Origin: an uncultured Oscillibacter sp.
Lineage (GTDB): Bacteria > Bacillota > Clostridia > Oscillospirales > Oscillospiraceae
DNA: 6,866 bases
Reading direction: 5' to 3'
Assembly: GCA_900551885.1 (NCBI GenBank)
Contig: URXS01000105.1
Location: 1 to 6,866, forward strand
The notes beneath the pieces are model-generated. The model did not search any database. It was not told the DNA's origin and saw only the letters and a program-made list of their open reading frames with translations. Below are positions 1 to 5,812 of the stretch, piece after piece. The position numbers and the translations under genes were made by a program. How positions within the stretch are numbered: the first letter of the stretch is position 1; every line of letters starts with the position of its first letter.

Positions 1-597
1 GCCCCGATAGGCCTCCACCACCACCGGGTTGTCCCGGCGCAGGTCCGTTCTGGGAGCAAACAGCACCAGCGCCTCCGCCGCCTCCAGTTGGGCCCGGTCC
101 GGCGCCAGCAGGAGCGACACGCCGTACTCCCGCCGCAGTCGCCCGGCCAGCTCCTCCCCGCCGAAAGGAACATCCAGCAGCACATACCGGCATCGCAGAG
201 CCAGCTCTGTCACCGTTCGCACCAGCTCGGCACTCATGGTGTCCGACGACACCGCCACCCGACCTCCGGAAAGTTCCCGGTCCTCCAGCCCCCGGCGCAC
301 CAGCTCTGACGCCAACTCCCGCCGCAGGGTCAGGGTGTCCACCGGCTCCAAATCCCGCCGCGCCAGCAGGGCTTCATAGGCAAATACCTCCGGCAGCACC
401 ACCCGTCGAATTCCCAAGCGTTGGAATTTCCGGGCTGCCGACGCTACCCGCCGTCGGACCACCGCCTCCGGTGTCCGGGGGCCCCGCAGTACATAAACGC
501 AGGTAAAGCGGGTGTGGAGTATCACCCGCTCCGCCGTCTCCACAGTTTTTTGCCGTTGTCTCCGCTCCGGCGGGGTCCAGATCAAGATACCAAACAT
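1..597 (-). CDS. Unrecognised arginine-rich protein, C-terminus beyond the window
   Basis: The minus-strand frame is open from an ATG at 597 to base 1 (199 codons, no stop), so the C-terminus is missing. The start at 597 is chosen because GGGAGG lies 8 nt upstream (611-606). The same frame also has ATGs at 618 and 669, the latter overlapping the upstream stop as TGATG, but neither has a good ribosome binding site. The protein begins MFGILIWTPPERRQRQK and is unusually rich in Arg, Leu, Val and Glu, largely through CGG, CTG and GTG codons. Its pattern alternates hydrophobic strands and helices: RRVVLPE near 65-70, GGRVAVSSD at 111-119, RYVLLDVPFGG at 137-147 and GVSLLLAP at 159-166. This would suit an alpha/beta, Rossmann-like fold, but no catalytic motif is evident and I do not recognise the family. 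No signal peptide or membrane helix is seen, so it is probably cytosolic. The frame and codon usage make a real gene very likely; its function is unknown. Confidence 0.72.
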   Translation of the reverse strand, partial: MFGILIWTPPERRQRQKTVETAERVILHTRFTCVYVLRGPRTPEAVVRRRVASAARKFQRLGIRRVVLPEVFAYEALLARRDLEPVDTLTLRRELASELVRRGLEDRELSGGRVAVSSDTMSAELVRTVTELALRCRYVLLDVPFGGEELAGRLRREYGVSLLLAPDRAQLEAAEALVLFAPRTDLRRDNPVVVEAYRG

Positions 598-636
598 AAA
601 AAACGCCTCCCGCTCCATACCTACGGAGCGGGAGGT
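598..636 (-). terminator. Intrinsic terminator of the ftsEX-M23 operon, overlapping the next gene's RBS
   Basis: An 11-bp perfect inverted repeat (616-606 pairing with 635-625, 8-nt loop) is followed on the minus strand by CG and six T residues (603-598). It lies 33 nt after the M23 stop codon, where a terminator is expected. The 3' arm contains GGGAGG, which is also the ribosome binding site of the ATG at 597, and the T-run forms its spacer. The hairpin could therefore end the upstream transcript, or mask the downstream ribosome binding site in read-through RNA. Only the structure is seen; both activities are inferred. Confidence 0.75.
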
Positions 637-668
637 CGGTTTATGTGTCTTTTCCGGCAGAATTGCCA

Positions 669-1919
669 TCAGGCCGTACTGGAGAGGGTATATCCGGTGA
701 GATAGCCCATCTTGGGCTCCGCGCCGTCGTTGAGGGGATTGACCCGGACGCCGTTCTCTGTCACCTCGAAATGCAGGTGGGGACCGGTGGAGTTGCCGGT
801 GGAACCGGTAATGCCGATCACATCTCCCTGGTTGACGTAGTCACCCACGGATACGCTCCGACTGGACATATGGGCGTACAGGGTGGTGTTGCCGGGGCCG
901 TGGGAAATGGCCACATAGTTGCCGTAAGAGCTGGAGTACTGGGAAACGATGACCGTGCCGGCCTTGGAGGCATAGACAGGGCTGGTGTAGCCTACCCGGC
1001 CGATATCGGTGCCCTTGTGGTTGGTGGAACCGATGCCGCCGGGGGAGGCACGGCCACCCACGGTGGAGGTAATGTACCGGCTGTCCACGGGCCAGATGTA
1101 GCCGCCGGGGTTGGATTCCACAGAACCGCCGCTGGCGGCCTGCTGGGCGATCAACTGCTCATTGAGCCGCTGGATCTCCTGCCGGATAGCCTCCTCCTCG
1201 GCCTCCAGATCATCCAGCGCCGCTTCTGTTTCACTTTCGTTCTGTGACAACTGCTGGATCAGGGCGTTGGCCTCGCTGCGCTGGGTATTCAGCTCACTCT
1301 TGCGGCTCTCCAGCTCCGCTTTTGCCTCCTCTTCCTCGCTCTTGTTGGCCTCCAGTTCGGTTTTGGTGCTTTCGATCTCCGCCTGAAGGTCCTTCAGCTC
1401 ATCAATGACCCGCTGGTCGGAATCCATGATCTCATTGATCATGTCCAGGCGGCTCAGCAGGTCCGTAAAACTCTCGGCCCGGAACAGCACCGACCAGTAG
1501 CTGACCTCGCCCCGCTTCTCCATAGCCCGGACCCGGGCACAGAACAGCTCATACTGCTCCTCCTCGTCCTCCTGGGCCTGGGTCAGCTCCTCCTCCTTCT
1601 GGGAGATCAGGGTGGCGTACTGCTGGATCTGCTCCTCCACATTGGAAATTTGGGCGGAGGTGGTGGCGATCTGCTGGTCCAGCAGCGTCTTGCGCTCCAT
1701 GGCGGTACTCTTATCCTCCGCCAGACTGTCCAGCTTGGCCTGCAACTCCTTCTTCTCGGCGCTGAGATCACTGGACTCGTTCTTCAGCGCGTCAATATCC
1801 GCCTGGGTCACCGCCAGGGCCGGCGTCAGCTCAGCGCCTGACAGGAGCAGGGCCATGGCCAGGGCCAAAAGTGTCCGGCCCAATTGGCGAACATACCGTT
1901 TTCCCTTTGCGTGTTTCAT
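669..1919 (-). CDS. Secreted coiled-coil M23 peptidoglycan endopeptidase, likely FtsEX partner
   Basis: This 416-residue protein is a predicted exported peptidoglycan hydrolase. It has a basic N-terminus, a hydrophobic core (about residues 16-28) and a likely signal peptidase site after LTPALA (about 36). A long Glu/Gln/Lys/Leu-rich coiled coil spans about 38-260, interrupted around 137-165 by YWSVLFRAESFTDLLSRLD, the hinge-like segment typical of PcsB/CwlO-type coiled-coil domains. After a Gly/Ser linker, the M23 (LytM) domain fills about 275-397. The zinc ligands and catalytic residues are all present: H301 and D305 in NHKGTDIG, H350 in LYAH, and H381/H383 in GPHLHFEV. The enzyme should cut peptide cross-bridges. 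It starts 9 nt after ftsX with GAGG 7 nt before the ATG, so it is co-transcribed and probably translationally linked. By analogy with PcsB, CwlO, RipC and EnvC, its coiled coil should dock on the FtsX extracellular loop. Unlike EnvC, whose LytM domain is degenerate and acts as an activator, this one looks catalytically active. The family call is firm; the pairing with FtsEX is inference from context. Confidence 0.95.
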   Translation of the reverse strand: MKHAKGKRYVRQLGRTLLALAMALLLSGAELTPALAVTQADIDALKNESSDLSAEKKELQAKLDSLAEDKSTAMERKTLLDQQIATTSAQISNVEEQIQQYATLISQKEEELTQAQEDEEEQYELFCARVRAMEKRGEVSYWSVLFRAESFTDLLSRLDMINEIMDSDQRVIDELKDLQAEIESTKTELEANKSEEEEAKAELESRKSELNTQRSEANALIQQLSQNESETEAALDDLEAEEEAIRQEIQRLNEQLIAQQAASGGSVESNPGGYIWPVDSRYITSTVGGRASPGGIGSTNHKGTDIGRVGYTSPVYASKAGTVIVSQYSSSYGNYVAISHGPGNTTLYAHMSSRSVSVGDYVNQGDVIGITGSTGNSTGPHLHFEVTENGVRVNPLNDGAEPKMGYLTGYTLSSTA

Positions 1920-1928
1920 GGGTTCACC

Positions 1929-2816
1929 TCACACTTGCAGGAATTTACGAATGGCGGAGAGGCTCCCTCCCACACCGATCAGGATGCCGGCGCACACAAA
2001 GGTCACTGCCACCGGGATCCACAACTGACTGAACGGAATCACCTGAATCAACTGCAGGGTGTCGTTGCTGTCCACCCCCTGGGCCACCGCCGCATACAGG
2101 GCCCACTGAAGTCCGAAGGCAATCAGGGCACCCAGGAAGCCCAGCATCAGTCCCTCGTACACGAAGGGCCAGCGGATGAAGCCGTTGGTGGCACCTACCA
2201 TCCGCATAATAGCGATCTCCTCCCGACGGTCAAAGGTGGTCAGTTTGATCGTGTTGGAAATGATGAACACCGACACGATGAACAAAATAGCAATCAGTGC
2301 CACACAGACCACCGTGGCCACGTTCCGCACAGTCATGAAGCCGCCGGCGATCTCCTCGTGGGCGTTGACATCAGTGATCCCTGTCACAGCCTCCACCTGC
2401 TCCCGGGTCTGGGACTGCAGCGACAGGTCCACCACCTTGATGGCATAGCGGTCCTGAAAAATCTCCGGGTCCAGGTCCTGGAACAGTTCCTCGTCGGGGT
2501 AATCGGCAGCAAAATCCGCCGCGGCCTCCTCCTTGGAGATGTAAGTGGCGGAAGCCACATTGGGAATGGCCTCCAGCTTTTTTTGCAGGGCCTTGGCCTG
2601 GGCGGAGGTATAGCTGTCATCCACGTAGGCCAGGATCTCATTCTCCTGCTCCAGATCCACCAGCAGCGCATTGGCATTCACCGCCACCAGGGTGAAAGTA
2701 CCCATGATTAGAAGACAGGCCACTGTGATGCCGATGGCGGCAAAGGACATGAACCCGTGGCTGAACATGTTGCTGATGCCCTCATGAAAGAAATAGCCGA
2801 AATTGTGTTTAGCCAT
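1929..2816 (-). CDS. ftsX: Cell division ABC-transporter-like permease FtsX
   Basis: FtsX is the membrane subunit of FtsEX, which couples cytosolic ATP hydrolysis to activation of a wall hydrolase outside the cell rather than moving a substrate. The 295-residue length is normal for Gram-positive FtsX. The topology is the classic four helices: TM1 about 22-46, an extracellular domain about 47-162 rich in acidic residues (DYPDEELFQDLDPEIF), TM2 about 166-188, TM3 about 219-245 and TM4 about 265-285. The cytoplasmic loop after TM2 carries the conserved TTFDRREEIAIMRMVGAT stretch (193-210), the FtsE-coupling region of the FtsX/MacB-type permease fold. The start ATG overlaps the ftsE stop by 8 nt (ATGGCTAA), and GGGAGG sits 8 nt upstream, so ftsE and ftsX are translationally coupled. 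The M23 hydrolase follows 9 nt downstream. No key feature is missing, and the call is secure. Confidence 0.96.
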   Translation of the reverse strand: MAKHNFGYFFHEGISNMFSHGFMSFAAIGITVACLLIMGTFTLVAVNANALLVDLEQENEILAYVDDSYTSAQAKALQKKLEAIPNVASATYISKEEAAADFAADYPDEELFQDLDPEIFQDRYAIKVVDLSLQSQTREQVEAVTGITDVNAHEEIAGGFMTVRNVATVVCVALIAILFIVSVFIISNTIKLTTFDRREEIAIMRMVGATNGFIRWPFVYEGLMLGFLGALIAFGLQWALYAAVAQGVDSNDTLQLIQVIPFSQLWIPVAVTFVCAGILIGVGGSLSAIRKFLQV

Positions 2817-3501
2817 GGATCTGTCCTCCCACGTAACCGCCTACGCCGTCGTTGATGACGTGGCCGGAGTCGATGGTGACAACTCGCTTGCCGAAGCGGT
2901 CCACCAGGTCCTTTTCGTGGGTCACCACCACCACGGTGGTGCCCAGCTCATTGATCTTCACCAGCAGGCTCATCAGCTCCAGAGACCGCTCCGGGTCCAG
3001 GTTGCCGGTGGGCTCGTCGGCGATGATGGTGTCTGGATTGTTGACCAGGGCACGGGCGATGGCCACCCGCTGCTGCTCGCCACCGGACAGCTCCGTAGGA
3101 TAACTGTTGGACTTTTCCTCCAGTCCCACCAACCGCAGCACATAGGGAATGCGCTTGCGGATCTCCTTGGGGCTGGCCCCCACCGCCCGCATGACAAACT
3201 CCAGATTCTCGTAAACGGTTTTCTTCTCGATCAGGCGGAAATCCTGGAAGATCACGCCCAGGGTCCGGCGCATCATGGGGATCTGCCGCTCGGAGATGTT
3301 GCTGACGGAAAAGCCGTTGATCATAATGCGGCCGGCACAGGGCTCCACCTCGCCGGTCAGCAGCTTGATGATGGTGGATTTGCCGGACCCGGAGGGTCCC
3401 ACCAAAAACACGAATTCCCCATCCTCAATGGTCAGGCTGATGCCTTGGATGGCCTTGGTGCCGTTGTCGTATTCCATTTCCACGTCTTTCAAACGTATCA
3501 T
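2809..3501 (-). CDS. ftsE: Cell division ATP-binding protein FtsE
   Basis: FtsE is the cytosolic ATPase of FtsEX, linking division or elongation signals to the hydrolase through FtsX. The 230-residue product has every ABC motif in order: Walker A GPSGSGKST (35-43, K41), Q-loop Q86 in VIFQDFRL, signature LSGGEQQR (138-145), Walker B IIADEP with D162/E163, D-loop GNLD (166-169) and H-loop H195 in VVTHE. The segment FRLIEKKTVYENL is typical of FtsE and separates it from LolD/MacB-type ATPases. The start at 3501 (MIRLKDVEM) fits the family N-terminus and has GAGG 6 nt upstream. A longer frame reaching 3618 is rejected because the likely promoter (3584-3612) lies inside it. It overlaps ftsX by 8 nt and is the first gene of the ftsE-ftsX-M23 operon. 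Confidence 0.97.
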   Translation of the reverse strand: MIRLKDVEMEYDNGTKAIQGISLTIEDGEFVFLVGPSGSGKSTIIKLLTGEVEPCAGRIMINGFSVSNISERQIPMMRRTLGVIFQDFRLIEKKTVYENLEFVMRAVGASPKEIRKRIPYVLRLVGLEEKSNSYPTELSGGEQQRVAIARALVNNPDTIIADEPTGNLDPERSLELMSLLVKINELGTTVVVVTHEKDLVDRFGKRVVTIDSGHVINDGVGGYVGGQIHG

Positions 3502-3534
3502 GAGCCACCTCGCGTATATTCCTGCCGAAGCCCA

Positions 3535-3554
3535 GCCGATGCCGTGGCATCGGC
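3535..3554 (-). promoter_or_regulatory. Hairpin in the ftsE 5' leader
   Basis: A perfect 9-nt inverted repeat (GCCGATGCC at 3535-3543, GGCATCGGC at 3546-3554) forms a stem of about 8 bp with a CGTG loop. It falls in the predicted leader, between the transcription start near 3577 and the ftsE ribosome binding site (3511-3508). It has no T-run after it, so it is not an obvious terminator. It may stabilise the mRNA or bind a regulator; the role is unknown. Confidence 0.45.
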
Positions 3555-3583
3555 GCAGGTCGACATAATTCTTCACAGAGCAC

Positions 3584-3612
3584 ATTATATACGGTTTTTC
3601 CCCTGTGTGCAA
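3584..3612 (-). promoter_or_regulatory. Housekeeping-sigma promoter of the ftsE-ftsX-M23 operon
   Basis: On the minus strand a -35 element TTGCAC (3612-3607) and a perfect -10 TATAAT (3589-3584) are separated by exactly 17 nt. Transcription should start near 3577, giving a leader of roughly 75 nt before ftsE. It lies directly after the regulator gene's terminator, so the division operon is an independent unit. The sequence match is strong; activity is inferred. Confidence 0.82.
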
Positions 3613-3680
3613 CAACAACTTGTCCGGTTTCGCAAAAAAAGTAACAAAAATGACAGGATTTTCCCAACTGCCAATCTGGG

Positions 3681-3715
3681 ATAAAAAGGTCCCGCGGCAA
3701 ATGCCGCGGGACCTT
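3681..3715 (-). terminator. Strong intrinsic terminator of the CdaR/PucR-like regulator gene
   Basis: A stem of about 14 bp (AAGGTCCCGCGGCA at 3686-3699 pairing with 3702-3715) is followed on the minus strand by TTTTTAT (3687-3681). It starts 19 nt after the regulator stop codon. The plus-strand side lacks a T-run, so it should act mainly on minus-strand transcription. It insulates the regulator gene from the ftsE operon. Confidence 0.92.
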
Positions 3716-3734
3716 GAAAAGAGTGATATCGAAA

Positions 3735-4826
3735 TCAGGAGTCGATGCCCCGGCTGGTCAGATACTTCTTGACCATCAGCGCTACCTTGAAGGTAATGGC
3801 ATCGTCGAACTCCCGCAGATCCAGGCCTGTCAGTTTCTTGATCTTCTCCAACCGGTATACCAGCGTATTGCGGTGGACGAACAGCTTGCGGGCGGTCTCG
3901 GAGACATTGAGGTTGTTCTCGAAGAACTTATGGATGGTGAACAGTGTCTCCTTGTCCAGCGCGTCGATAGGGTTCTTCTTGAAGACCTCCTGGAGGAACA
4001 TCTCGCACAGGGTAGTGGGCAACTGATAGATCAGACGCCCGATTCCCAGGTTCTCATAGTTGATGACGTACTTCTCCGTATCGAAGACCTTGCCCACCTC
4101 AATGGCGATCTGGGCCTCCTTGTAACTCTTGGCCAGATCCCGAAGATGGGTAGCGATCGTGCCAATGCCCACCACCACGGTGGACTCGTTTCCGGAGCGA
4201 AGAGTCTCCTCAATGGCAGTGGCGATCTTGTTCAGATCCTTGAGGCCGGAACCCTCCGGCATCTGGCGAATCAACACCACATCGCCCTCACCGATACTGA
4301 GAACAAAGTCGTTCTGCCGGTCCGGGAACAGAGACTGGATCACATCCGTGGGCACGGACTCACCCTTTCGCAGAGACCGGATCACAAACACCCCTCGGGG
4401 CACATCCGCTGTGACCCGCAGTTCCTTGGCCCGCATATAGATATCGCCCAACATGATGTTGTCCGAAATGATGTCCTTGATGAAGGAGCCCCGGTCATGC
4501 TTTTCCTCATAGTAGGACTTGGCAGCGTTTAAAGCTACAGTAGCCATGGCACATACCGTGCGGCTGATCTCGTTATCGCCAAAGGCGAAAGCAGCGTAGT
4601 CAAACTGATTGCCCCAGCCGTTCAGGGCCTTGAAGGTCTTGCCTTCCGAGGAAATCATGGAACCACCGGCGCTGTTGATCACAGGCACGTGTTCCGCCCA
4701 CCGCTGGCCGATCATGGACAGTTCGCTGCAGGCGATGACGATCCCCTCGGCGTCAATAACGCCCACCGTGCGATCCGTATTCTCCTTTAATTGCAGCACC
4801 ACATTTTGAAAAATTCTTCCAGACAT
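3735..4826 (-). CDS. CdaR/PucR-family transcriptional regulator
   Basis: This 363-residue cytosolic protein has the layout of CdaR/PucR-type regulators. An N-terminal ligand-sensing region (about 1-110, with VGVIDAEGIVIACSE at 21-35) is followed by a central GGDEF-like CdaR domain (about 130-260). The C-terminal PucR-type helix-turn-helix spans about 300-357, seen as NLNVSETARKLFVHRNTLVY continuing into RLEKIKKLTGLDL. CdaR of E. coli senses sugar diacids and PucR of Bacillus controls purine breakdown, but the ligand here cannot be read from sequence. No diacid or purine genes lie beside it, so its targets may be elsewhere or its own promoter. The start at 4826 is chosen because AGGAGG lies 6 nt upstream; the in-frame GTG at 4841 is upstream of that ribosome binding site and is unlikely. 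The gene has its own promoter (4884-4912) and terminator (3681-3715), making it monocistronic. Confidence 0.9.
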   Translation of the reverse strand: MSGRIFQNVVLQLKENTDRTVGVIDAEGIVIACSELSMIGQRWAEHVPVINSAGGSMISSEGKTFKALNGWGNQFDYAAFAFGDNEISRTVCAMATVALNAAKSYYEEKHDRGSFIKDIISDNIMLGDIYMRAKELRVTADVPRGVFVIRSLRKGESVPTDVIQSLFPDRQNDFVLSIGEGDVVLIRQMPEGSGLKDLNKIATAIEETLRSGNESTVVVGIGTIATHLRDLAKSYKEAQIAIEVGKVFDTEKYVINYENLGIGRLIYQLPTTLCEMFLQEVFKKNPIDALDKETLFTIHKFFENNLNVSETARKLFVHRNTLVYRLEKIKKLTGLDLREFDDAITFKVALMVKKYLTSRGIDS

Positions 4827-4864
4827 GGTCGTCCTCCTCACCTAAAATCACACGGGAGCCTTGT

Positions 4865-4910
4865 GCAAATTGTCAATGACATTATTATATCGGTAATTTT
4901 GACAAATTGC
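4865..4910. repeat. Imperfect inverted repeat flanking the regulator's -10 box (candidate operator)
   Basis: GCAAATTGTCAA (4865-4876) and TTGACAAATTGC (4899-4910) are inverted copies with one mismatch in 12, separated by 22 bp. One arm overlaps the -35 element and the other covers about +1 to +12 of the predicted transcript. This spacing suits binding of a dimer or two dimers, for instance autoregulation by the CdaR-like protein. The repeat is visible; its role is inferred. Confidence 0.5.
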
Positions 4911-4912
4911 AA
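4884..4912 (-). promoter_or_regulatory. Promoter of the CdaR/PucR-like regulator gene
   Basis: On the minus strand a -35 TTGCAA (4912-4907) and a perfect -10 TATAAT (4889-4884) are separated by 17 nt, with a predicted start near 4877 and a leader of about 50 nt. Immediately upstream (4913-4939) are runs of A on the template-sense strand that resemble an UP element. The same A/T tract lies just after rsuA. Confidence 0.78.
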
Positions 4913-4933
4913 GATGTTTTTTCTTTTTTTCAC

Positions 4934-4953
4934 AAAAAAGCTGTCATCTTTTT
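4934..4953 (-). terminator. Weak possible terminator after rsuA
   Basis: On the minus strand AAAAAG (4953-4948) can pair with CTTTTT (4940-4935) around a 7-nt loop, and the T-run sits in the 3' arm itself. It lies about 30 nt after the rsuA stop. The 6-bp stem is almost all A-U and weak, so some read-through into the regulator gene is plausible. No better terminator is visible in this gap. Confidence 0.25.
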
Positions 4954-4983
4954 GTCAAAGATTTGAATTTTATTTAGGTAACA

Positions 4984-5703
4984 TCAAATTTTTTCCAGGG
5001 ACTGCAGCTCCTCCTCTGTCAAAAAGCGGAACTCACCCGGACTCAGCTCCGGATCCAAGGTCAAATTGCCCATCTGCAGCCGCTTCAAGTATGTCACCGG
5101 CTTGCCTCGCTGGGCCAGCATCCGCTTGATCTGATGGAACTTGCCCTCCCGCAGCGTCACCAGGGCCGCGCTCTCCTCCCCCGCCGCCAAGATCTCCAGC
5201 CCGGCGGGCAGACACCGCAGGCCGTCCTCCAATTCCATGCCGGCGGCAAAAGCGCGGCAGTCCTCCTCCGTCAGACATCCGGCAGTGCGGGCGTAATAAA
5301 CCTTATCCACATGGTGTCGGGGAGAGAGCAGGTCATGGGCCAGAGCGCCGTCATTGGTCAGCAACAGCAATCCCTCCGTGTCCTTGTCCAGACGGCCCAC
5401 CGGAAACAACCCCTGGCGGCGCAGCTCCGGCGGAAGCAGATCCAATACTGTGGTACCTCTGCCGTCCTCAGTGGCTGAAAGCACACCGGCGGGTTTATGC
5501 AGCATCACCCAGGTATAGCGCCGGTAAATAAGCGGCTCCCCATCCACGACAATCTCCGCCGTCTCCGGGTCAACCTTCTCCGCTGTATCCCGGACGGGAT
5601 CACCGTTCACCAGGATGCGGCCCTGGCGGGCCAGCAACTTCACCTCCCGCCGGGAAAAACGGCCGGTGGAGGCTATAATCTTGTCCAGGCGCTGCAATTC
5701 CAT
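4984..5703 (-). CDS. rsuA: RsuA-family 16S rRNA pseudouridine synthase
   Basis: The product (239 residues) should convert a uridine of 16S rRNA (U516 in E. coli numbering) to pseudouridine during small-subunit assembly. An S4 RNA-binding domain occupies about 1-55 (QRLDKIIASTGRFSRREVK, GRILVNG). The catalytic domain follows, with YTWVMLHKPAGVLSATED (63-80), then the signature GRLDKDTEGLLLLTND (103-118) containing the catalytic Asp106. The motif EGKFHQIKRML (186-196) resembles RsuA rather than RluB/RluF, which have an EGRNREV-type motif here. The start at 5703 has AAGGAGA ending 7 nt upstream (GGAG with an 8-nt spacer) and matches the usual family N-terminus; the longer frame from 5745 lacks such support. 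It is divergent from the plus-strand gene at 5813, and no convincing promoter could be assigned in the shared gap. Confidence 0.93.
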   Translation of the reverse strand: MELQRLDKIIASTGRFSRREVKLLARQGRILVNGDPVRDTAEKVDPETAEIVVDGEPLIYRRYTWVMLHKPAGVLSATEDGRGTTVLDLLPPELRRQGLFPVGRLDKDTEGLLLLTNDGALAHDLLSPRHHVDKVYYARTAGCLTEEDCRAFAAGMELEDGLRCLPAGLEILAAGEESAALVTLREGKFHQIKRMLAQRGKPVTYLKRLQMGNLTLDPELSPGEFRFLTEEELQSLEKI

Positions 5704-5812
5704 GGGTCGGTCTCCTTCTTCCCTGCTCTCCTGCTGTCGGAGCAAATACTTTCTTCACTATGGTATCATAATCCCGCAAAAAAATGAATAGGAAGATGCA
5801 GGAGGGATGCAT
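5704..5812. other. Divergent intergenic region between rsuA and the DUF4830-like gene
   Basis: This 109-bp gap must hold start signals for both flanking genes. Ribosome binding sites are clear on each side (AAGGAGA at 5717-5711 on minus, GGAGGG at 5801-5806 on plus). Possible -10 sequences occur around 5764-5772 (TATCAT or CATAAT on plus, TATGAT on minus), but none has a good -35 at the right distance. Promoters here are therefore unassigned. Confidence 0.4.

Noticed and set aside
29..379. Ser/Arg-rich plus-strand frame near the left edge
   Set aside because: Low-complexity product typical of the reverse reading of the minus-strand gene at 1-597, without an RBS or recognisable features.
1111..1386. 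Ser-rich plus-strand frame inside the M23 gene
   Set aside because: It arises from the reverse complement of the Glu/Gln/Leu coiled-coil codons; no start signals.
1884..2711. Long plus-strand frame antisense to ftsX
   Set aside because: It runs opposite a clear ftsX, is rich in His/Gln/Gly of the kind produced by reverse reading of GC-rich codons, and has no RBS or recognisable domain.
3502..3618. N-terminal extension of FtsE starting at 3618, including a zinc-finger-linker-like HTGEKPY string
   Set aside because: The likely promoter (3584-3612) and transcription start (about 3577) lie inside this extension, the family N-terminus fits 3501, and an RBS precedes 3501. The zinc-finger likeness is chance.
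2803..3684. Long plus-strand frame antisense to ftsE
   Set aside because: It mirrors the conserved ftsE frame and shows no domain, RBS or promoter; it is a shadow frame.
3714..4532. Long plus-strand frame antisense to the regulator gene
   Set aside because: It is the complement of the well-supported regulator frame and begins inside its terminator region, with no start signals.
4827..4841. GTG at 4841 as the regulator start
   Set aside because: The AGGAGG ribosome binding site (4838-4833) would lie inside that reading; ATG at 4826 has ideal spacing.
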